Source: Candidatus Apopatocola equi (GTDB lineage: Bacteria > Bacillota > Clostridia > Oscillospirales > Oscillospiraceae). Taken from it: a stretch of DNA of 14,064 bases. The notes beneath the pieces were generated by a model. It had not been told where the DNA came from and did no database searches. It saw only the letters and a list, made by a program, of their open reading frames with translations. A program made the translations under genes and the position numbers. Positions 8,492 to 14,064 of this stretch are shown here, one piece after another (the stretch's first letter is position 1; the number at the start of each line of letters is the position of its first letter). The stretch spans positions 1 to 14,064 of the forward strand of contig JAGHSH010000186.1 of the NCBI GenBank assembly GCA_018065965.1. The letters run 5' to 3'.

Positions 8492-9214
8492 TCATGAACG
8501 CGTCATAGCGGCGGCCGCTTCGTGGGCCCGCTGCTCCACATCGTCGTCCAACGGCTCCAGCTCCGAAAGAGCATATCGCTCCCGAAGAGCAGAGAGCAGC
8601 AGAGCGTCGGCCAGCGCAGGATTTTTGGGCAGAACCGGACCGTGACAGTAGGTGCCGAAAAGGTTTGCCCGGTGATAGCCCTCTGTCGAGTCGCTGCCGT
8701 TGTTGCCGCAGCCGGATAGAACCTGCCCCAGCGCTTCGTCATTTTTTTCAAGAAACGTCCGACCGCTGTGGTTCTCATAACCGACCACAGTGCCGAGCTT
8801 CCCTGCATCAAAAAGCAGGTTGCCGGTGATGCGGTCTTTGCCCGCAACGGTGTGAAACGCTCCAATGGCCAGATAGTCCAGCTGAACGCCTTCCCCTGTC
8901 AAATAATATTCCCCCAGCATCTGATAACCTCCGCAGATGCCGAGAAAGGTCTTTCCGTCCGATGCGGCAGCGCGGAGCTCCCGGATCTTGGCCTCCGTCA
9001 GATCTCTTTCGATCAGGCTTTGCTCATAGTCCTGTCCGCCGCCGAGGAAAAAAAGATCAAAGTCCTTCAGAGACGGCCATTCACCCATGCCCAGCGGCGT
9101 GACCGAAACGGAGATGCCCCGCCATTCCGCCCGCTTGCGGAGACAGAGAATATTGCCGCTGTCTCCGTAGAGGTTCAGCGCCTCCGGATACAGATGTGCG
9201 ATTTTCAGTTCCAT
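8492..9214 (-). CDS. gatD: Lipid II isoglutaminyl synthase, glutaminase subunit GatD
   Basis: Class I (CobB/CobQ-like) glutamine amidotransferase that releases ammonia for MurT, which amidates the D-Glu of lipid II to D-isoglutamine; acts at the inner face of the membrane. The 240-residue product starts MELKIAHLYPEALNLYGDSGN, the typical GatD beginning. Nucleophile Cys94 sits in LGICGGYQ and the catalytic His191 in GTYCHGP. Arg128 in AGKDRITGN also agrees with the residue I recall from S. aureus GatD, where Cys94 and Arg128 carry the same numbers. The frame stays open upstream to 9445, but ATG 9214 is chosen for its ribosome binding site and the homology. It overlaps murT by 10 nt, so the two subunits are probably co-translated. 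No clear terminator follows, so some transcripts may run on into mscS. Confidence 0.95.
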   Translation of the reverse strand: MELKIAHLYPEALNLYGDSGNILCLRKRAEWRGISVSVTPLGMGEWPSLKDFDLFFLGGGQDYEQSLIERDLTEAKIRELRAAASDGKTFLGICGGYQMLGEYYLTGEGVQLDYLAIGAFHTVAGKDRITGNLLFDAGKLGTVVGYENHSGRTFLEKNDEALGQVLSGCGNNGSDSTEGYHRANLFGTYCHGPVLPKNPALADALLLSALRERYALSELEPLDDDVEQRAHEAAAAMTRS

Positions 9215-10572
9215 GACTGCTTCCTCCCTTCCGAGCGTATCAGCAGCGGCCGCAGCTCCCGCATGGCCGTGTAGGTGCACACGGCGCTGACCGGCAGCTC
9301 CAGGCCGGAGAGCCGCTGCACAAGCGCCTGCGGGGAAGAGAAAAGCTCTGTTTTTACGGCGCTGAGCTCTGCATACTTCAGCCGCAGCGCCAGCTCTTCT
9401 GCCCGGGTGCCGCCAAGGAATATGGCTCCCACAGTGTTTCTGCATTGCTGCAGCAGCTCAAAGTCCGCGTCCCAGATCCAGGAGATATCCCGGCCGTCTG
9501 CGTCCTTATCGTTCAGGCAGAGCACAAGCACGAATTCTTCCTTCTTTTCCGCGAGAATGGAAAAGACCTGTGAGAGTCCCACCGGATTCTTGGCAAGGAT
9601 CAGCTCCAGACCTCCGCAAAGTGAAAAATGCTCCTGCCGTCCGAAGGCCGGAGCAGCTGCCGCGAAGGAGGTGCGGATCTCGTCCTCGGTAAAGCCGCGC
9701 TGCAGCAGAACGAGCGCCACCGCCGCGGCATTGCTGCCGTTGTAGAGCCCCTGCAGCTTCAGGGACAGGGAAAACGCCCTTTCCCCGTGCGCGAGGGTGA
9801 GGCGGCTGCCGTCGGTCTCCGATTCAAATTTCCGGAGCGTGAGCGCGGCTTCGGGATTGCGATAGCCGCAGCCGCTGCAGACATACTTGCCCAGATGCGC
9901 ATAGCTGATGCGCTCATAGTGCAGCTTCTTTCCGCAGAAGGGGCAGAACTGCGCATCATCGGTAACGCCTTTCGCATCACTCTGAATCTCTGAGCCGAAG
10001 TAGAGAGCCTTGGGCTGCCCCTGCCCGAGGGTAGAGACCAGCGCATCATCGGCATTCAGAAACGGCTGACAGTTGTCCAAGGCTGCAATGGCGTCCTTCA
10101 GATTCCGCAGTGTCGTGTTCAGCTCTCCGTAACGGTCGAGCTGATCCCGAAAGAGATTGTTCACCAGCACGGAACGGGGACGCAGATAGGGGAAGACTTT
10201 CAGCGCGGCAGCCTCGTCACATTCAATGACTGCTGTGCGCTCCATGATGTGTCCGCGCAGATCGGCACGGCGCAGAAAGGCGGTGAGGATGCCGGCGGGG
10301 AGATTAGCGCCCGTTCCATTGCGGATGAGAGTTATTCCCCGTGCAGCGTAGCAGTCCGCAATGAGCTTGCAGGTGGTTGTTTTCCCGTTGGTACCGCATA
10401 CGGCAAGGGTATCGACCCCGTCAGAGAGTGCGGCTAGGAGGGAGGGCGCTATCCGCCAGGCCAGCAGTCCGGGGAGACTGCCGGCCTCGCGGCCCAGCAG
10501 ACGAAGCAGCCGATAGCTGAGCTTGCCGGTCAGAAGCGCAAGCTGCTCCCGAAGGGTGAGACGCCTGCTCAT
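9205..10572 (-). CDS. murT: Lipid II isoglutaminyl synthase, Mur-ligase subunit MurT
   Basis: ATP-dependent partner of GatD. It activates the alpha-carboxylate of D-Glu in lipid II and accepts ammonia from GatD, giving amidated peptidoglycan stems. The 455 residues begin with an N-terminal helix region, then the Mur-ligase P-loop CGTNGKTTT (59-67), a central domain with VNNLFRDQLDRYGE (137-150), and a four-cysteine ribbon (Cys210, 213, 232, 235) typical of MurT. The C-terminal DUF1727 domain includes LAKNPVGLSQ (326-335) and NDKDADGRDISWIWDADFE (354-372), the acidic region thought to contribute to the composite active site with GatD. The start overlaps the pyrG stop as ATGA (4 nt) and only a weak GGAA lies upstream, so initiation probably depends on coupling. 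It is unlike MurC/D/E/F, which lack the cysteine ribbon. Confidence 0.96.
   Translation of the reverse strand: MSRRLTLREQLALLTGKLSYRLLRLLGREAGSLPGLLAWRIAPSLLAALSDGVDTLAVCGTNGKTTTCKLIADCYAARGITLIRNGTGANLPAGILTAFLRRADLRGHIMERTAVIECDEAAALKVFPYLRPRSVLVNNLFRDQLDRYGELNTTLRNLKDAIAALDNCQPFLNADDALVSTLGQGQPKALYFGSEIQSDAKGVTDDAQFCPFCGKKLHYERISYAHLGKYVCSGCGYRNPEAALTLRKFESETDGSRLTLAHGERAFSLSLKLQGLYNGSNAAAVALVLLQRGFTEDEIRTSFAAAAPAFGRQEHFSLCGGLELILAKNPVGLSQVFSILAEKKEEFVLVLCLNDKDADGRDISWIWDADFELLQQCRNTVGAIFLGGTRAEELALRLKYAELSAVKTELFSSPQALVQRLSGLELPVSAVCTYTAMRELRPLLIRSEGRKQSWN
9223..9228 (-). promoter_or_regulatory. Ribosome binding site that fixes the gatD start
   Basis: GGGAGG on the minus strand, eight bases before ATG 9214 and inside the last codons of murT. 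It supports the short start over the open frame that continues to 9445, whose extra 77 residues are Ala/Arg/Gly-rich and unlike GatD. Confidence 0.88.
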
Positions 10573-12164
10573 TTCAGACAGGCTTCCACAAAGCAGCGGA
10601 AGAGGGGATGGGGCCTGTTGGGACGGGATTTGAACTCAGGATGATACTGTACACCCACGAAGAAGGGATGCTCACGCAGCTCCACACCCTCAACCAGCAT
10701 GCCGTCGGGAGAGAGGGCGCTGAGAGAAAGACCCTTTGCGCAGAGCAGCTCACGGTAACGGTTGTTGAACTCATACCGATGGCGGTGCCTCTCGGAGATC
10801 TCCGCTGCGCCGTAAATGCTCCGCATCCGTGAGCCTTCCTGCAGAACGGCAGGATAGGCGCCCAGCCGCAGGGTGCCGCCCTTGCTGCGCTCCTCGCTCT
10901 GTCCGTCCATGAAATCGATTACCTTGTCCGGGGAATCCGGGTCAAATTCACCGGAGTTCGCCTGCGCCAGAGCAGCGGCGTGACGGGCAAATTCGATCAC
11001 CGCGATCTGCATTCCGAGGCAGATGCCCAGATAAGGGACGTCCCTGGTGCGTGCATACTCTGCGGCGAGGATCATGCCCTCAACGCCGCGGCTGCCAAAG
11101 CCGCCGGGAACCAGAATTCCCTGAAGAGGGGAGAGCAGCTCGTCTTTGTTCTCCTCTGTCAGAGTTTCCGAATCGATCCATTCCAGCTTTACCGAGCTGC
11201 GACAGGCAATGCCCGCGTGCCGCAGGGCTTCGGCAATGGAGAGGTAGGCATCGTGGAGCTGCGTGTATTTCCCCACAATACCGATACGCACGGTCTTTTC
11301 GGGGTGCTTGCTGCGCTCCACCATCTCTTCCCACTCCCGGAGCTCACAGGGTCCGGCCTCTATGCCAAGCTCTCTGCAGACGATCTCGGAGAAGTGGCTT
11401 TTCTCCAGCATCAGGGGCGCTTCGTACAGAGAATCCAGCGTGAGGTTCTCGATCACGCAGTCCTCCTTCACATTGCAGAAGAGAGCGATCTTCCGGAAGA
11501 TCCCCCGGTCGGTAATGGGCTCGTCTGTGCGCAGCACGATGATGTCGGGTGTGATCCCCATGCCCTGCAGCTCCTTAACGGAGTGCTGCGTGGGCTTGGA
11601 TTTGTGCTCCAGTGAGCCCTTGAGGAAGGGCACGAGCGTCACATGGATGAAGAGACAGTTCTCCCGTCCCTGCTCCAAAGAGATCTGACGAATGGCCTCC
11701 AGAAAGGGCTGGGATTCAATATCGCCCGTAGTGCCTCCGATCTCCGTAAGCACCACATCCGCCCCGGTACGCTCGGAGAGAGCGTAGATGAAGCTCTTGA
11801 TCTCATTGGTGATATGGGGAATGACCTGCACGGTGGAGCCGAGATAATCACCCCGGCGCTCCTTGTTCAGTACATTCCAGTATACCCGGCCGGAGGTCAG
11901 GTTGGAGCAGCAGTTCAGATCCTCATCAATAAAGCGCTCATAGTGACCCAGATCCAGATCGGTCTCCGCTCCGTCCTCCGTAACGTAAACCTCGCCGTGC
12001 TGGTAGGGACTCATAGTACCGGGATCCACATTCATATAGGGGTCGAGCTTCTGGGCGGCGACCTTCAGCCCCCGGGACTTCAGAAGTCTGCCCAGTGCCG
12101 CCGCGGTGATACCCTTGCCGAGACCCGACACCACACCGCCGGTGACAAATATATATTTCGTCAT
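10569..12164 (-). CDS. pyrG: CTP synthase
   Basis: Makes CTP from UTP, ATP and glutamine, the last step of pyrimidine nucleotide synthesis; cytosolic tetramer. The 531 residues are typical. The N-terminal synthase domain opens with IFVTGGVVSGLGKGITAAAL, followed by QKLDPYMNVDPGTMSPYQHG, the metal and nucleotide region DLDLGHYERF and KPTQHSVKEL (190-199). The C-terminal class I glutaminase has Cys382 in LGICLGMQ and His508/Glu510 in QYHPEF. ATG 12164 is preceded by AAGGAGAT (12171-12178), which overlaps the guaA stop codon; the gap to guaA is 12 nt. The 3' end overlaps murT by 4 nt. CTP is needed for phospholipid and nucleic acid synthesis, and the UTP/CTP branch also borders wall precursor metabolism, but the pairing with murT may simply be shared growth-linked expression. 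Confidence 0.98.
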   Translation of the reverse strand: MTKYIFVTGGVVSGLGKGITAAALGRLLKSRGLKVAAQKLDPYMNVDPGTMSPYQHGEVYVTEDGAETDLDLGHYERFIDEDLNCCSNLTSGRVYWNVLNKERRGDYLGSTVQVIPHITNEIKSFIYALSERTGADVVLTEIGGTTGDIESQPFLEAIRQISLEQGRENCLFIHVTLVPFLKGSLEHKSKPTQHSVKELQGMGITPDIIVLRTDEPITDRGIFRKIALFCNVKEDCVIENLTLDSLYEAPLMLEKSHFSEIVCRELGIEAGPCELREWEEMVERSKHPEKTVRIGIVGKYTQLHDAYLSIAEALRHAGIACRSSVKLEWIDSETLTEENKDELLSPLQGILVPGGFGSRGVEGMILAAEYARTRDVPYLGICLGMQIAVIEFARHAAALAQANSGEFDPDSPDKVIDFMDGQSEERSKGGTLRLGAYPAVLQEGSRMRSIYGAAEISERHRHRYEFNNRYRELLCAKGLSLSALSPDGMLVEGVELREHPFFVGVQYHPEFKSRPNRPHPLFRCFVEACLK

Positions 12165-12176
12165 AGCCGTATCTCC

Positions 12177-13700
12177 TTATTCCCACTCAACGGTTGCAGG
12201 AGGCTTGCTGGTGATGTCGTAAACCACCCGGCTCACCTGCGAAAGCTCATTGCAGATGCGGCTGCTGCAGCGCGCCAGCAGCTCATAGGGCAGCCGCACC
12301 CAGTCTGCGGTCATGAAATCATCGGTTTCCACCGCCCGAAGAGCTATGGTAGCACCGTAGGTTCTCGCATCGCCCATCACGCCCACGCTGCGGTCGCGTG
12401 TCAGCACGGCGAAATACTGAGAAGCATTCACGCCGGAGCTCTCCAGCTCCTGCCGAAAGATCGCGTCGGCTTTCCGCAGCAGCTCCAGCCGTTCGGCTGT
12501 TAACTCGCCCAGAACGCGAATGGCAAGACCGGAGCCGGGGAAGGGCTGCCGCTCCGTGAGGGAAACAGGGAGGCCGAGCTCCCGACCCAGCGCACGCACC
12601 TCATCCTTAAAGAGCGTCCGCAGGGGCTCCAGCAGCTCGCCGAAGTCCATATGCTCGGGCAGACCGCCCACATTGTGATGGCTCTTGATGACAGCACTGC
12701 CCACAGCACCGGATTCAATCACATCCGGGTAAATGGTGCCCTGTGCCAGAAAGTCCATATGTCCCAGCTTTTTGCTCTGCTCTTCAAATACGCGGATAAA
12801 CTCCGCGCCGATGCACTTGCGCTTCTCTTCGGGTTCAGTGATTCCTGCAAGCAGCGTTAGGAAGCGTTCTGCCGCGTCCACGCGGATAAAGTTCATGCCG
12901 CTGCCGGCAAAGGCAGCTTCCACCTCGTCGGCTTCATGCAGACGCAGAAAGCCGTGATCCACAAAAATGCAGGTGAGCTGAGAGCCGATGGCTCTGCTCA
13001 GCAGGGCGGCACAGACGGAAGAATCCACACCGCCGGAGAGCGCCAGCAGCACCCGCTTGTCGCCGACCTTCTCTTTCAGCGAGGCAACGGCGTCGGCAGC
13101 AAAGCTGTTCATGGTCCACTCTGCACGGCAGCCGCAAACCTTGAAAAGGAAGGAGCGGAGAATCTCAGTGCCATATTTGCTGTGGGTGACCTCCGGGTGG
13201 AACTGCAGTCCGTAGAGCCGCCGTTCCCGGTTCTCCATGGCGGCACAGCTGCACTCATCGCTCTGCGCTACCGTGCGGAAGCCTTCGGGCAGAACCGTTA
13301 CGCTGTCACCATGGCTCATCCAGCAGTTGATTTCCTCCGGCAGGGAAGAGAAAAGAGTGCCATCACCCAGCTTCACACGGATGCGTCCGAATTCGCCTTT
13401 TCCCTCGCCGGAGCTGACCGTACCGCCGCAGAGCCACGCCAGCAGCTGGTGGCCGTAGCAGATACCGAGGATGGGAATGCCCAGCTCCGTGAGCCGGGGA
13501 TCAAAATGGGGGGAATCGTCTTTATAAACGCTCATAGGGCCGCCGGATAGGATCACGCCCCGGTAGCCCTCGCGGAGGATCTCCTCACAGCTGATGCCGT
13601 TATAGGGCTTCAGCTCACAGTAGACCTGCTGTTCTCTTACGCGTCTTGCGATAAGCTGGGCATACTGCCCACCGAAATCAAGAATCAGAATCTTATCCAT
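12177..13700 (-). CDS. guaA: GMP synthase, glutamine-hydrolysing
   Basis: Aminates XMP to GMP with ATP and glutamine, the final step of guanine nucleotide synthesis. The 507-residue chain carries an N-terminal class I glutaminase (residues 1 to about 190) with ILILDFGGQYAQLIARR, nucleophile Cys81 in LGICYGHQ and His168/Glu170 in LQFHPEVTHS. The ATP pyrophosphatase domain has the PP-motif LSGGVDSS at 221-228. The C-terminal dimerisation domain ends in ITSKPPATVEWE. GGAGG at 13709-13713 is eight bases before the ATG at 13700. It begins 3 nt after purB and is followed by pyrG after 12 nt, all on the minus strand. IMP dehydrogenase (guaB), which supplies XMP, is not in the window. Confidence 0.98.
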   Translation of the reverse strand: MDKILILDFGGQYAQLIARRVREQQVYCELKPYNGISCEEILREGYRGVILSGGPMSVYKDDSPHFDPRLTELGIPILGICYGHQLLAWLCGGTVSSGEGKGEFGRIRVKLGDGTLFSSLPEEINCWMSHGDSVTVLPEGFRTVAQSDECSCAAMENRERRLYGLQFHPEVTHSKYGTEILRSFLFKVCGCRAEWTMNSFAADAVASLKEKVGDKRVLLALSGGVDSSVCAALLSRAIGSQLTCIFVDHGFLRLHEADEVEAAFAGSGMNFIRVDAAERFLTLLAGITEPEEKRKCIGAEFIRVFEEQSKKLGHMDFLAQGTIYPDVIESGAVGSAVIKSHHNVGGLPEHMDFGELLEPLRTLFKDEVRALGRELGLPVSLTERQPFPGSGLAIRVLGELTAERLELLRKADAIFRQELESSGVNASQYFAVLTRDRSVGVMGDARTYGATIALRAVETDDFMTADWVRLPYELLARCSSRICNELSQVSRVVYDITSKPPATVEWE

Positions 13701-13703
13701 TCC

Positions 13704-14064
13704 TCAAACCTCCGTATCGTCTGCATGAGCGTTTACTCCCTGAAGCAGGGGACGCAGTCTGGCAAGATAACTCTCCACCTGTTCGGCGCAGCGGCCTGTG
13801 AAGGCAGAGGGATCGCAGAGTGAACGCAGCTCCTCTTCCCGCAGCGGCAGCTCACCGGAGGCAAGGAGACGCTCAAGCAGATCGCAGCTCAGACCCTCGT
13901 TCATTCTTGCTCTGGCCTCCATGGAGCAGCGGCGAATGAGCTCATGGATCGCCTGCCGGTCACCGCCGTGTTTGACGGCTTCCATCAGAATGTTCTCCGT
14001 GGCCAGGAAAGGAAGCTCCTGCTGCAGCGTGGTGGCAATGACCTTTTCGTTGACCTTCAAGCCG
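13704..14064 (-). CDS. purB: Adenylosuccinate lyase, C-terminal fragment
   Basis: Catalyses two fumarate-releasing steps, SAICAR to AICAR and adenylosuccinate to AMP. Only about 120 C-terminal residues are present because the gene runs off the right edge; the TTG at 14060 is an internal Leu codon, not a start. The visible part, FLATENILMEAVKHGGDRQ, then the basic helix ELIRRCSMEARARMNEG and DPSAFTGRCAEQVESYL near the end, is the all-helical C-terminal domain of the long bacterial/eukaryotic PurB type. The catalytic His and the signature loop lie outside the window. It stops 3 nt before guaA and is probably transcribed with it, so its product feeds IMP-to-AMP conversion next to IMP-to-GMP conversion. 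Argininosuccinate lyase shares this fold but has a different C-terminus. Confidence 0.87.
   Translation of the reverse strand, partial: GLKVNEKVIATTLQQELPFLATENILMEAVKHGGDRQAIHELIRRCSMEARARMNEGLSCDLLERLLASGELPLREEELRSLCDPSAFTGRCAEQVESYLARLRPLLQGVNAHADDTEV

Noticed and set aside
9215..9445. A 77-residue N-terminal extension of gatD
   Set aside because: The extra residues are low-complexity Ala/Arg/Gly, lie wholly inside murT in another frame, and are absent from GatD proteins. A good ribosome binding site at 9223-9228 supports ATG 9214.

Overview
The window looks like a chromosomal housekeeping segment of a Gram-positive, probably anaerobic Clostridia-type bacterium (Firmicutes; Oscillospiraceae-like is my best guess). 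The basis for this is a GC-rich coding style that avoids TTA, CTA and TCA codons, strong AGGAGG-type ribosome binding sites, a single-chain 'clade II' PurL, formate-tetrahydrofolate ligase next to purine genes, and MurT/GatD, the lipid II amidating pair of Gram-positive walls. No mobile element, CRISPR array, tRNA, rRNA or phage gene was seen.

Left half (1-7488, + strand): the 3' part of an AICAR transformylase gene (purH-like), then purD, purL and fhs. The four genes are tightly packed (29-nt gap, 1-nt overlap, 36-nt gap) and read as the distal part of a de novo purine operon whose promoter lies outside the window. Fhs makes 10-formyl-tetrahydrofolate, the formyl donor for the AICAR transformylase at the head of the segment. 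A 19-bp inverted repeat with A and T tracts (7489-7532) ends this operon. It also serves the convergent gene on the other side.

Right half (- strand): mscS, a small mechanosensitive channel gene with its own consensus sigma-A promoter, is convergent to fhs. Upstream of it on the same strand is a compact cluster, read right to left: purB (cut by the window edge), guaA, pyrG, murT, gatD. Junctions are 3 nt, 12 nt, a 4-nt overlap and a 10-nt overlap. The cluster joins AMP/GMP and CTP synthesis to amidation of the peptidoglycan precursor lipid II.

The main oddity is in purL. A one-base deletion at about 5561-5563 takes the last 67 codons out of frame. About 270 bases upstream, the glutaminase nucleophile elbow reads GICIV where the family has GxCxG, within a cluster of apparent changes to T. 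Either the assembly is locally wrong or this purL copy is damaged. Otherwise the window is conserved metabolism, and I found no convincing undescribed system.
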